From NCBI GenBank assembly GCA_046483315.1, contig JAWODJ010000112.1, positions 4,784-68,783 of the forward strand: DNA of 64,000 nucleotides. Reading direction: 5' to 3'. Of the stretch, positions 1-8,237 are shown in pieces. This stretch comes from PXAP01 sp046483315. Its GTDB lineage: Bacteria; Bacteroidota; Bacteroidia; Bacteroidales; PUMT01. Within the stretch, counting starts at the first letter, position 1, and each line of letters begins with the position of its first letter. A model generated the notes under the pieces. That model searched no databases. It was not told the DNA's origin and saw only the letters and a program-made list of their open reading frames with translations. The position numbers were made by a program, and so were the translations under genes.

Positions 1-783
1 ATCGACCCGGAAGTGGCCACCATCTACCTTCAGAGCGACGTTCCGGAGGTGACCGAGCTGTACCTGCTGCTCAACATGATAGCCTACAAGGGTGAGCTGG
101 AGCGCACCACCACGTTCAAGGAGAAGGTCAGAAACCAGCCCGAAAATGTGAATGCCGGGCTCCTTACCTATCCGGTCCTTATGGCAGCAGATATTATCAT
201 TCACAAGGCCCACCGTGTACCTGTGGGCAAAGACCAGGAACCCCATCTCGAGATTACCCGCAAATTTGCCCGCCGCTTCAACACCATGTACAGAACGGAC
301 TGTTTCCCCGAGCCCGAGGCCTACAATTTCGGGGAGAGGCTGGTGAAGATTCCCGGACTCGATGGCAGCGGAAAGATGGGCAAGTCTGAAGGCAACGGCA
401 TCTTCCTCTCTGACGATGACAGTGTCATCAGAAAAAAGGTGATGAGGGCAGTCACCGACAGCGGTCCCTCGCAGCCCAACCAGAAGATGCCCGAACCCGT
501 CAGGAACCTGTTCACCATCATGGAATTTGTTTCCGACCCTTCGGCTGTCAGCCACTTCAGGAAGCAGTACAAGGATTGCAGTATCCGGTACGGCGACCTG
601 AAAAAGCAGCTCGCCGAAGACCTGGTAGCATTTATCTCCCCCATAAGAGAACGTATTGCAGATATTTCGGCCGACAGCCGGTACCTTGGAAGAGTTGTAA
701 AGCAGGGAGAAGAGAAGGCCCGCGAAAGTGCCGCAAAAACTGTGAAGGAGGTACGCAAGATCATCGGGTTCATGCCCTTCTGA
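1..783 (+). CDS. trpS: Tryptophan--tRNA ligase, C-terminal part (5' end outside window)
   Basis: Cytoplasmic class I aminoacyl-tRNA synthetase that charges tRNA-Trp. The reading frame is open from base 1, so the Rossmann N-terminus with the HIGH motif lies outside the window; the GTG at 13 is an internal codon. Visible hallmarks are the class I core stretch VPVGKDQEPHLEITR, and the KMSKS loop in the form GSGKMGKSEGN (about nt 364-396), followed by the helical anticodon-binding domain ending in IIGFMPF. About 260 residues of a protein usually 330-400 long are present. The gene ends 19 bp from the convergent zupT stop. The call is safe; the only oddity is KMGKS in place of KMSKS, which is common in bacterial TrpRS. 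Confidence 0.95.
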   Translation: MDPEVATIYLQSDVPEVTELYLLLNMIAYKGELERTTTFKEKVRNQPENVNAGLLTYPVLMAADIIIHKAHRVPVGKDQEPHLEITRKFARRFNTMYRTDCFPEPEAYNFGERLVKIPGLDGSGKMGKSEGNGIFLSDDDSVIRKKVMRAVTDSGPSQPNQKMPEPVRNLFTIMEFVSDPSAVSHFRKQYKDCSIRYGDLKKQLAEDLVAFISPIRERIADISADSRYLGRVVKQGEEKARESAAKTVKEVRKIIGFMPF

Positions 784-802
784 AACATCCCGGCCACCCC
801 GT

Positions 803-1678
803 TTATATCAGCAGTACCAGGGATATCCCCATCACCGCCATTCCCCCTATCAGTCCGTAAACCGAAAGGTGGTGCTCGCCGTATTCGCGGGCAGCAGGTA
901 AAAGTTCATCGAGCGAGATAAATACCATTATGCCCGCCACCCCGGCAAAGATAACCCCGAAGAGGGTGTCGGTCAGGTAGGGCATAAGAATCAGCCAACC
1001 CAGGAGAGCCCCCACCGGCTCTGCAAGGCCCGACAAAAAGGAATACATGAATGCCTTTCTGCGGCTGCCGGTGGCAAAATAGATGGGTACCGAAACGGCA
1101 ATACCCTCGGGAATGTTATGAATGGCTATTGCTATGGCAATAGGAATACCGATCGAAAGGTCTGTGAGGGCCGCAATAAAAGTTGCCAGCCCCTCCGGAA
1201 AATTATGAATTCCAATTGCTATGGCCGAGAAGACACCCATACGCAAAAGAGTTTTCTTCCTGTACTTCTCCCTGCTCTGCTCAGCCTTCTTTAAAACCAT
1301 CGGATCGACGTTCTTAACATCTTCCCCGCTCACCTCCTCCACCAGGCGTACCTCATGCGGGTTTTCATATGTTGGCACCATCCGGTCGATCAGGGCGATA
1401 AAAATTATACCCCCGAAAAAGGAGAGCAGGGTGATCCAGTTTCCCTGAACCACGCCAAGCTCCGTTACGAGCGACTCTTTGGCCTTAAAAAATATCTCAA
1501 CCAGCGAAACGTAGATCATCACCCCGGCAGAAAAACCAAGGGCAACGGCAAGAAAGCGGGTATTGGTGGTCCTTGTAAAGAACGCCAGGGCACTGCCAAT
1601 CCCCGTCGACAGTCCCGCAAACAGTGTCAGTAAAAAGGCTATCAGCACCTCCTGTGAAAACATGTTGGGAATTTCCAT
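803..1678 (-). CDS. zupT: ZIP-family divalent metal transporter (ZupT-like)
   Basis: Inner-membrane importer of zinc and other divalent metals (Fe, Mn, Co) in the ZIP family. The 291-residue protein has about eight hydrophobic segments. The two signature metal-site helices carry HNFPEG (residues 158-163) and HNIPEG (187-192), as in ZupT. A charged cytoplasmic loop (about 100-145) separates the third and fourth membrane segments and is longer than in E. coli ZupT (257 aa). The ATG at 1678 gives a sensible amphipathic start. It stands alone between convergent trpS and the divergently spaced sugar-transferase gene, so no operon partner hints at its metal. No zinc-uptake-regulator box was recognised upstream. 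Confidence 0.9.
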   Translation of the reverse strand: MEIPNMFSQEVLIAFLLTLFAGLSTGIGSALAFFTRTTNTRFLAVALGFSAGVMIYVSLVEIFFKAKESLVTELGVVQGNWITLLSFFGGIIFIALIDRMVPTYENPHEVRLVEEVSGEDVKNVDPMVLKKAEQSREKYRKKTLLRMGVFSAIAIGIHNFPEGLATFIAALTDLSIGIPIAIAIAIHNIPEGIAVSVPIYFATGSRRKAFMYSFLSGLAEPVGALLGWLILMPYLTDTLFGVIFAGVAGIMVFISLDELLPAAREYGEHHLSVYGLIGGMAVMGISLVLLI

Positions 1679-1917
1679 TGTAAAAAATTGCAGTTTAATT
1701 CAGGCAATAATATAAATTCAACAGCCGGCAGTGCAGTGTTGAAGTGGTAAATATAGATAAAATCCTGCAGTTGAAACCCCCATCAGCCTTTGTCAGACAA
1801 AATAAAATGAACAAACCATGGGGGGTTCCATGCGTTCAAGGTACTAAATATCTATTAAATGCAAAATATAATTCTTTGGTTATTAACCTGATTAACCTGA
1901 TTTATTCGCAGCAAGCT

Positions 1918-3441
1918 TCACCTGCTCCTGGCATTTTTAAAAATAATATTCCATGTTGCCCTGAAGAAGTACCTTATATCGGTCAGAAAGGGTCTTTTAT
2001 CGTAGGCATCGAGGTATCTGCGCTCCGAATCCTGGATCTCTCCGAGGGTTTTGGGCAGGTCGGCATAAAATGGCGGAACCAGTCCGGGCCTGTACCTGAT
2101 CCTCCTCTCCTGCAGCTCCTGATCATACAAATTATAATACTGCATGCTGAGAGGCCTTACACCAACCGGCTTGACCTCACCCTTGAGCAGGTTAAACAGC
2201 ATGGGCAGCTCATCGATCCACAATGTACGCATTATGCGGCCAAGGGTTGATACCCGGAAGTCATTTTTGTATTTACCCCCCATATCCAGTTTATTTTGTT
2301 CAAACAGGTAGTTTTGCAGGTATTCGGCATAGGGGTGCATAGTGCGAAATTTATATACCCTGATGATCTTACCACCTTTTCCCACACGGCGCAGCTTGAT
2401 AAAAATGCCGTAGGTCGGGTCAAAATCGTACACCGGATCGCCTGTTTTTTTCACACTGAAGCAATACAGGCCGTTTACAAACTCGTCACCCTCCAGCTCA
2501 AAGCCACACGAATAGAGTCTGCCGAGAATCTCCGCCCTTGACAGTACCCGGTTATTACCCCTGGTAAGAAGATAATATATTTTACGGGTAAGGATAAATT
2601 TCGGAAACACCCTCTTTAAAAGATAGTCCAGCAGGTAGAACACCCTGTTGAGCAGTGGCGGATATTTTGCCAGTATGCGCCTTTTCCTCTGCTCCTTGGT
2701 CTCCGCGCACCCTATGAGCGTTCCCCCTTCGGGCAGCTTCCGGTTAACCGATTCAAAAAATTTGTTGATAAGCCTTATATCGTTCACCCGCTTCATATTG
2801 ACCACAGCACGGTAAATGCCGTCAGGCTGCATTTCAATGTTAAAGCGTGAGCCTGTTGAGACAATCAGCGTTTGCCTGCATTCATCATCGAGGTACCTGC
2901 AGATAAACGAATGGATGCCCGGCCCGCACTCCTCCTCAACGGCACTTTTCACTGCATCCTCATTCAGGGTGAACTTGCTGAAATTCGGTGCATTCCGGGC
3001 CTCGGTAATTTCCCATCCCCTGGGGGGGGGATTGGTACGGTCATGACCGTTGGTTTTCGTTGTTATGAGTGAATGGTACAGGTTCCCGGCTATCAGTTCA
3101 AACAACGTGGCCAGGGTGACAGTGCCGAAAAGCATCAGCCGCGAATATCCGGAGATCCACAGCAGCGTGAAAACAACAAGGATCACACCCACCGTGACAA
3201 TGTTTGAAACAATCACGGTCCTCACCAGCCTCTCGATCCTGTGTTTCTTTTTGAAGCTGTATTTTCTGAAATAGAAAGAAGAGACCGTCCACACCACCAG
3301 GAGGCCCCCGAAGGCATAAAGGTACTCGTCCGAAAGGTATCTTGCCGTTACCGGCTTATAAAGGGCAACCAGAAGAAATGACCCTGTCAGGATAAGTAAA
3401 TCGATAAGATATATAATCAGCTTGTGCTTGTGTCTGGCCAT
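1918..3441 (-). CDS. Membrane sugar transferase with methyltransferase-like middle region
   Basis: The C-terminal third is a bacterial sugar transferase (phosphoglycosyltransferase) domain: KFRTM at residues 364-368, IDELP at 409-413 carrying the acidic pair, and GVRP at 427-430 in place of the usual GPRP. Residues 1-125 hold four predicted membrane helices. The middle (about 150-335) is not the usual CoA-binding-like domain. It contains INKFFESVNRKLPEGG and a T-G-NR-S-EILGRL stretch that resemble the C-terminal half of SAM-methyltransferase-like folds, but no clear SAM motif I. The hydrophobic re-entrant helix that normally precedes the catalytic domain is also not obvious before residue 345. 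It probably transfers a sugar phosphate to a lipid carrier, but activity is uncertain. Its divergent neighbours are the PqqD-HprK genes. Confidence 0.75.
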   Translation of the reverse strand: MARHKHKLIIYLIDLLILTGSFLLVALYKPVTARYLSDEYLYAFGGLLVVWTVSSFYFRKYSFKKKHRIERLVRTVIVSNIVTVGVILVVFTLLWISGYSRLMLFGTVTLATLFELIAGNLYHSLITTKTNGHDRTNPPPRGWEITEARNAPNFSKFTLNEDAVKSAVEEECGPGIHSFICRYLDDECRQTLIVSTGSRFNIEMQPDGIYRAVVNMKRVNDIRLINKFFESVNRKLPEGGTLIGCAETKEQRKRRILAKYPPLLNRVFYLLDYLLKRVFPKFILTRKIYYLLTRGNNRVLSRAEILGRLYSCGFELEGDEFVNGLYCFSVKKTGDPVYDFDPTYGIFIKLRRVGKGGKIIRVYKFRTMHPYAEYLQNYLFEQNKLDMGGKYKNDFRVSTLGRIMRTLWIDELPMLFNLLKGEVKPVGVRPLSMQYYNLYDQELQERRIRYRPGLVPPFYADLPKTLGEIQDSERRYLDAYDKRPFLTDIRYFFRATWNIIFKNARSR

Positions 3442-3580
3442 CTATGCTGCCGGTTCGTATATAATATAATATTCATCATCTGCCAGGACAAACTGTGGCA
3501 ATCAGGTTTATTTACGAATTTTGAATCCTAAAGTTACAGACAAATGCAGATATAATTATAAAAATATCTGTTGACTCCCT

Positions 3581-3618
3581 CCGGGTATTACACCCGGCCG
3601 CATATTTTTCTATCTTTG
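3581..3618 (+). promoter_or_regulatory. Candidate promoter with inverted repeat upstream of PqqD-HprK gene
   Basis: TATCTTTG at 3611-3618 matches the Bacteroidota -7 consensus TAnnTTTG exactly and lies 16 bp before the ATG at 3634. About 20 bp further up, where a -33 element should be, there is a 6-bp perfect inverted repeat, CCGGGT (3581-3586) and ACCCGG (3592-3597), but only a weak TTA in place of TTG. The repeat could be an operator; that is inference. Confidence 0.4.
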
Positions 3619-3633
3619 CTGTAAAAGCAATTT

Positions 3634-4908
3634 ATGGCGCTAAGCGGTGCAGGGCAGAGAGTGGTAAAGAAGATAGGCGGCAGCCGGGTGGTGTGGTTTC
3701 CCGAAAGCAACCGCTGGGTGGAGTTCATGGAGCCTGCATGGTTCATATACGAGATGCACGAAAAGGGAGAGGATGCATCTGATATAACTGAAAAGCTGAC
3801 AGAAAGATACGGACTTCCTGAAGATGAAGCCCGCCGTTTTTACCGGGAAATTGTAACCGGCATAGAGTACTCCGCAAATCCGCCAAACGGCGGTCCTGCC
3901 GGCACGGAAGACGGGTCAGGACAGCAGGGCAAAGTGTCTGCCACACCGGCAGAAAACACCGCCAGGCCGGAGCCCTCCCCTTCACGCTCCCGCAGGTTCG
4001 TTTCCCGCCATTACCTTGTCAATGAAAAACATATCACCATAAGTTACGGCTCCCCGCTGACGGAGTATTATATACACAGGCCCCTGGCCCACCTTGAAAC
4101 CAGTAAAACCGGAGGCAAAGCACTTCTGATAAAGCTTTATAAAGAAAAGGGAGGCAGCGGGGCAGAAAAACCGGATTATACGGTAACGGTATCGCCACCG
4201 GGCCGCCGTTACCGGTTCGGAGATGCAGGATTTCTCAGGCACAGGGTATACACCGAGATCTGCAATCACATTTACGGCATCCCCGAGCAGGAGTGGATGT
4301 CGTACATCCATGCCTCGGCCGTCACCGACGGCAGGGAGGCTGTGCTGCTCTCCTCGGCAAGCGGCTCGGGTAAAAGCACCATGGCAGCGTTGCTGCAGCT
4401 TCCTGCAAAAGCAGGTTTCACGCCGGCAGAAAAAGGTAACCCGGCCCAAAAAAAGCTGTTCTTCATGTCCGATGATTTCGTGCCCGTTGCAGCCGCCACC
4501 CTGAAGGCATACCCGTTTCCCGCTGCCATTACCGTCAAGGAGGGCTCCTTTGAAGTGATTGCACCCTTTTACAATCCCGGGCAGGATGCCGATGCCGGGT
4601 ACGGGGGCATGAAAAACAGGAAGGTGCGTTACCTGCGTCCCGTATTCCCTGAAAGGGAACCCTTCAAAGGCAGGCCGGTAAAGAATATTGTCTTCATCAG
4701 GCACAACCCGCAGGTAAACTTTTTGATGGAAAAGCTCGACACACTGAGCGCCCTTGCGGCCTTTCACCGGGAGGCCTGGGTATCGCAAAACCCGGGACAT
4801 GCCCGCAGCTTTATCGACTGGTTTGTGGGAGTGGACTGCTACGCACTTGAATATTCCGACAACAAAAAAGCGGTAAAGGCAATCGGTAATCTATTCGGTA
4901 AACCATGA
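3634..4908 (+). CDS. PqqD-like domain fused to HPr-kinase-like P-loop domain
   Basis: A 424-residue two-domain protein. Residues 1 to about 85 look like a PqqD/RRE-type winged-helix domain (WVEFMEPAWFIYEMHEKG, then an acidic helix with LTERYGLPEDEA), which in other systems binds a peptide. A Gly/Pro/Ser-rich linker (about 86-125) follows. The rest is HprK-like: P-loop SSASGSGKST at 240-249 and acidic pair DD at 280-281. HprK proper phosphorylates a serine of HPr, but no HPr gene is in view. The stop overlaps the next ATG by 4 bp (ATGA), so the two are almost certainly translationally coupled. Related HprK/PqqD/nucleotidyltransferase groupings are known from lasso-peptide and polysaccharide loci. 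No precursor peptide was found in 3442-3633. Substrate unknown. Confidence 0.75.
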   Translation: MALSGAGQRVVKKIGGSRVVWFPESNRWVEFMEPAWFIYEMHEKGEDASDITEKLTERYGLPEDEARRFYREIVTGIEYSANPPNGGPAGTEDGSGQQGKVSATPAENTARPEPSPSRSRRFVSRHYLVNEKHITISYGSPLTEYYIHRPLAHLETSKTGGKALLIKLYKEKGGSGAEKPDYTVTVSPPGRRYRFGDAGFLRHRVYTEICNHIYGIPEQEWMSYIHASAVTDGREAVLLSSASGSGKSTMAALLQLPAKAGFTPAEKGNPAQKKLFFMSDDFVPVAAATLKAYPFPAAITVKEGSFEVIAPFYNPGQDADAGYGGMKNRKVRYLRPVFPEREPFKGRPVKNIVFIRHNPQVNFLMEKLDTLSALAAFHREAWVSQNPGHARSFIDWFVGVDCYALEYSDNKKAVKAIGNLFGKP

Positions 4909-6056
4909 GCAACAGACAGATATATCAGTTTATTGCAGGGGTGCTGGCCCTGGAAAAGGAGCCGTCAGCCACCGGGATGACCCCGCAAAGAGACAGGGAG
5001 ATGATCCTTGCCGCCATCCGTTCGGGGGAAATGGACTGGAACAGGTTTGTCTTGATTGCCAGCAACAACTACGTGCTGCAGGCCGTGTACCTCAGATTTC
5101 AGCATAACAGGCTACTGGAGTATCTGCCGGCGGAGCTTACCGCCCACCTCAAAAACCTTTTTGAGCTCAACCTGGAACGCAACAGCACCATCCTGGAGCA
5201 CACGGCCCGAATCAACGAACTGCTGAAATCACACAATATCACTCCTGTCTTCATGAAAGGGCTGGGAAATATGCTGGACGGACTCTATTTGTCGCCGGGC
5301 GAGCGCATGATGCTCGACATAGATATTCTGGCAGACCCTGATCATATGGAACGGGCCGCCGGCCTGCTCATTGACGACGGCTTCACCAGCGCGAAGCAAT
5401 ATGACCCGGGTCGCAGGAAGGCGATGAAACATTTCCCCGAGCTGGTCAGGGAGGGGCTGCCCGCCTTTGTCGATATCCACCGCATGCCCGTCAACATACA
5501 GTACGAGGCTCATTTCAGCTATGAAAGGGCCATGAGAGGCATCCGTCCCGCCCTGAACAATCCCGGCTTCATGGTGATGTCAGACGCCAACAAGATCAGG
5601 CTGAACTTCATTCACTCCCAACTGGTGCACTGGGGCCACTACCACGCCCGCCCCTCATTGCGGGAACTTTACGACCTTCTTCTTCTATCCCGCAGGGAAA
5701 ACAGTGCCGCTATCTTCTCCTCCCTCTCCCCTTACCGGGGAAAAGCAGCCGGCTATCTCAGGGTTCTGTACAGCACATTCGGCATAGCCGGAAAACCGCC
5801 CGGTGAGATCAGGCAAAAAGGGCGCTGCCTGCTTCTCCGGCACAGGATTGCCCTGCAAAGTCCGCCGACGGGAAAAGTTATCTTCAGCCTGCTCAGAGCC
5901 TTCAGACTTTATCTGACAATACCCTTTCGCAGCCTCTTTGACAGAAACTACAGGCTCTATGTGAAAGTCCGCCTCAAAGACCCCGAATGGTACAAACGAA
6001 ACCTGGGAGTCAGAAAAATAGTAAAACGCAACGAAAAAAACGCTTCATCCTCATAA
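4905..6056 (+). CDS. Nucleotidyltransferase-family protein (NTP_transf_5 type)
   Basis: A 383-residue protein of the uncharacterised nucleotidyltransferase family found beside polysaccharide and RiPP genes. The key pieces are the lysine-containing stretch FMKGLGNMLDGLY (about 115-127) and the acidic LDIDIL (D138, D140), which correspond to the nucleotide- and metal-binding parts of the polymerase-beta fold; a helical C-terminal half follows and ends in a basic tail. It overlaps the PqqD-HprK gene by 4 bp, so the products probably act together. It is convergent with the DUF354 gene 33 bp away. In lasso-peptide clusters such proteins are thought to adenylate or modify phosphorylated peptides; here the substrate is unknown and could equally be a sugar or lipid. 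Confidence 0.75.
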   Translation: MSNRQIYQFIAGVLALEKEPSATGMTPQRDREMILAAIRSGEMDWNRFVLIASNNYVLQAVYLRFQHNRLLEYLPAELTAHLKNLFELNLERNSTILEHTARINELLKSHNITPVFMKGLGNMLDGLYLSPGERMMLDIDILADPDHMERAAGLLIDDGFTSAKQYDPGRRKAMKHFPELVREGLPAFVDIHRMPVNIQYEAHFSYERAMRGIRPALNNPGFMVMSDANKIRLNFIHSQLVHWGHYHARPSLRELYDLLLLSRRENSAAIFSSLSPYRGKAAGYLRVLYSTFGIAGKPPGEIRQKGRCLLLRHRIALQSPPTGKVIFSLLRAFRLYLTIPFRSLFDRNYRLYVKVRLKDPEWYKRNLGVRKIVKRNEKNASSS

Positions 6057-6088
6057 CCCTGCCTGCCGTTCCACTATCCCTTTACCGG

Positions 6089-7135
6089 CTATCTGCCGGA
6101 AGCATTGTAATTTTCTGCTGTCTCCACCATCCAGGAGGTAACATCTATCTTCCCCTTCAGCATATTAATGCGCCTGCGCTGCCATTCCTCCTCCAGGTCA
6201 GGGTTCTGAAGCAGCCCGGTGGCTTTCTCCAGTGCCCTGTAAATATCATCCTCATCCTCACCGTAACCGAACATCAGATGATGCTCCCGCTCCAGGTCCC
6301 TGGTGTATCCCCTGCCGTCATTGTCAATATAAATGGCCGGCGTTCCCAGTACAGCCGCTTCAGCAGCCATTGAGGCGCTTTCACCAAAAAACAGCCTGGC
6401 CCCCGCCAGCACCGAATGTACCGTCTCACAATCACACATAAGCCCGTACCTTGACAAGCCGGGCGAAAGGCCATCTTCAGATGAGATATACACCCGGGCA
6501 AAATCCGACAGACGCTCGGCAATGAGATGCTTCATCTTTTCAGTTATGCCCTGGTGACCCCTGTCATGCCAGGCCCTCCATGAAACAAAGCGAAGGACGA
6601 CGTATGGTTTCTCCACCGTACCGGGAAGGGGCAGTGGCCTGAACCGGGAAGGGTGGAGACTGGCCAGCTCCTTATAACCGTCAAAACGTATATGCTTGCT
6701 GCCGAAGTCCTTTTCAAAGCATACAGGGGTTATCATGCGCGAAGATAAAATGCGGTTAACCATATGAAGGAGAGGGACATTTTCAGTATCCTCGAAAGTC
6801 AGCACCGGGCAACCCAGCAGACGCCCTGTCAGGGCAGCATGATAGGAAGAGTAGCTGATAACCACATCCGGCCTGAACTTTCTTACAACCGGCAGAAGCC
6901 GCACCACCGCCCTGAGCAGGTCCCTTACCTTCTCTGCCAGGGAGAGAGATGAAGCAGCACTGCTTCCCGTGCCCCTGTCAATAAAGGGTATGCCCCATGC
7001 CCTGAGCAGGCAGTGGGTTATTTCTTTGTCGCGCGCCGACACCAGCACCTCATGGCCGCGCTCCTTCATCTCCTCAATGAAGAACCTCAGCGCATGGGCA
7101 TAAGCGGGGTGTCCTATATCGATATAAATGTGCAT
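6089..7135 (-). CDS. DUF354-family glycosyltransferase-like protein
   Basis: A 348-residue GT-B-fold protein of the DUF354 family, distantly related to MurG and UDP-GlcNAc 2-epimerase. It starts MHIYIDIGHPAYAH and has the family-typical VLVSARDKEITHCLL and the C-terminal nucleotide-sugar site GESASMAAEAAVLGTPAIYID. I use the ATG at 7135 rather than the upstream TTG at 7144 because TGGCAGGT precedes the ATG and the family starts at this methionine. It begins 12 bp after the cysQ-like stop, so it is the last gene of the SLC13-cysQ-DUF354 operon. The likely role is a glycan-assembly step; neither donor nor acceptor can be read from sequence. Confidence 0.8.
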   Translation of the reverse strand: MHIYIDIGHPAYAHALRFFIEEMKERGHEVLVSARDKEITHCLLRAWGIPFIDRGTGSSAASSLSLAEKVRDLLRAVVRLLPVVRKFRPDVVISYSSYHAALTGRLLGCPVLTFEDTENVPLLHMVNRILSSRMITPVCFEKDFGSKHIRFDGYKELASLHPSRFRPLPLPGTVEKPYVVLRFVSWRAWHDRGHQGITEKMKHLIAERLSDFARVYISSEDGLSPGLSRYGLMCDCETVHSVLAGARLFFGESASMAAEAAVLGTPAIYIDNDGRGYTRDLEREHHLMFGYGEDEDDIYRALEKATGLLQNPDLEEEWQRRRINMLKGKIDVTSWMVETAENYNASGR

Positions 7136-7147
7136 ACCTGCCAAAAC

Positions 7148-8197
7148 TCACCTACCGGCGGCGCTCTCCTTCGGGATCATATCACTTACCGCCTCCAGCA
7201 GCTCCCTGCTGCGGCAGGCTATAAACCAGGGGTTCAGGCTGTCCCGCTTGTTGTATAAAAGCGGCATGTCAGTCCGCAACGCCTGCACCACAAAGCCGCC
7301 CGAGGCAACCACAATGGCATGCCCGGCTGCGGTATCCCATTCAGAGATATTGCTGAAGCGCGGGTATATATCTGCCTCACCGGAGGCAAGCATGCACAGC
7401 TTCAGCGAACTGCCGCGGGTAACGATCCTGGCACCTTCAAATTTCCTGCAAAACCCGTCGACAAAAGCCCCTGTCCGGTCATCCAGGAAAGAGCGGCTGG
7501 CCACTATCCCGTAACCTTTTTTGCCAATACAGGGAAGAGTAACTGCACCTTCCGGGAGCGCCGCACCGTGAAATTCAGCATCGTCGCGGGCATGTCCTCC
7601 AACAGGATCATGATGCCCGGCAGCACCGTCACCGCAGTTAACATTTTTCTTTTCAGCACTTTCTCCTGCAGCTTCCAAACCGGCATCTTCCGGATTTCCC
7701 GAAGCAGCATCCAGCCGCCATGCTCCCCTGCCTGCAATCCCCCCATAGAGCACATCGCTTACAGGGGCATATATCACCCCGGCCACCGGGGTCTGCCCCT
7801 CTACAAGAGCAATATTAACGGTAAACTCGCCATTGCGGCTTATAAACTCTTTAGTGCCGTCCAGAGGGTCAACCAGCCAGAAGCGGTCCCACGCCTTTCT
7901 TTCCCCGAAAGGGATATTACGGCCCTCCTCGCTCAGCAGGGGCAGTCCGCTGATCTCCAGCACAGAGGCAATAACAGCGTCAGCCCTCAGGTCGGCAACG
8001 GTGACGGGCGAGTTATCAGCCTTGTTCTCGACACCCATATCGTCCTGGCTGTACACCTCCATAATAGCGCCTCCGGCTTTAAGGGCAGCCTTTGCGGCAA
8101 GGCTTAACAGCCCTTCCATAAAATGTCCTGACTTTACACTCATCATAAAATTTTTTTCACCACCGTTACCCTGTGCTTTGATAATCATCCGGCACAT
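7148..8197 (-). CDS. cysQ: 3'(2'),5'-bisphosphate nucleotidase, CysQ-like, with low-complexity insertion
   Basis: Member of the lithium-sensitive phosphatase family that hydrolyses PAP to AMP, recycling the by-product of sulfotransfer and sulfate assimilation. The metal-site motifs are present: LLSEEG, then DPLDGTKEF, and near the C-terminus SEWDTAAGHAI. The protein is 349 residues, against about 250-270 in the family. Extra length comes from an N-terminal extension (the family-like start may be the ATG at 8119) and an insertion of about 60 residues rich in G, A, D, H after AWRLDA, which falls between the two halves of the fold. It sits 40 bp downstream of a sulfate-type SLC13 permease, which supports the CysQ assignment over a plain inositol phosphatase. 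Confidence 0.85.
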   Translation of the reverse strand: MCRMIIKAQGNGGEKNFMMSVKSGHFMEGLLSLAAKAALKAGGAIMEVYSQDDMGVENKADNSPVTVADLRADAVIASVLEISGLPLLSEEGRNIPFGERKAWDRFWLVDPLDGTKEFISRNGEFTVNIALVEGQTPVAGVIYAPVSDVLYGGIAGRGAWRLDAASGNPEDAGLEAAGESAEKKNVNCGDGAAGHHDPVGGHARDDAEFHGAALPEGAVTLPCIGKKGYGIVASRSFLDDRTGAFVDGFCRKFEGARIVTRGSSLKLCMLASGEADIYPRFSNISEWDTAAGHAIVVASGGFVVQALRTDMPLLYNKRDSLNPWFIACRSRELLEAVSDMIPKESAAGR

Positions 8198-8237
8198 TGC
8201 ATCTCAAAAGCGAATTATCATCCTGCATATATTTTCA

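Noticed and set aside
3982..4800. 272-codon open frame antisense to the PqqD-HprK gene
   Set aside because: It is a shadow of a G+C-rich real gene: no family features, no start signal, and the plus-strand frame has clear P-loop motifs.
7319..8107. 262-codon open frame antisense to cysQ
   Set aside because: No recognisable domain; mirrors the coding strand of a conserved phosphatase.
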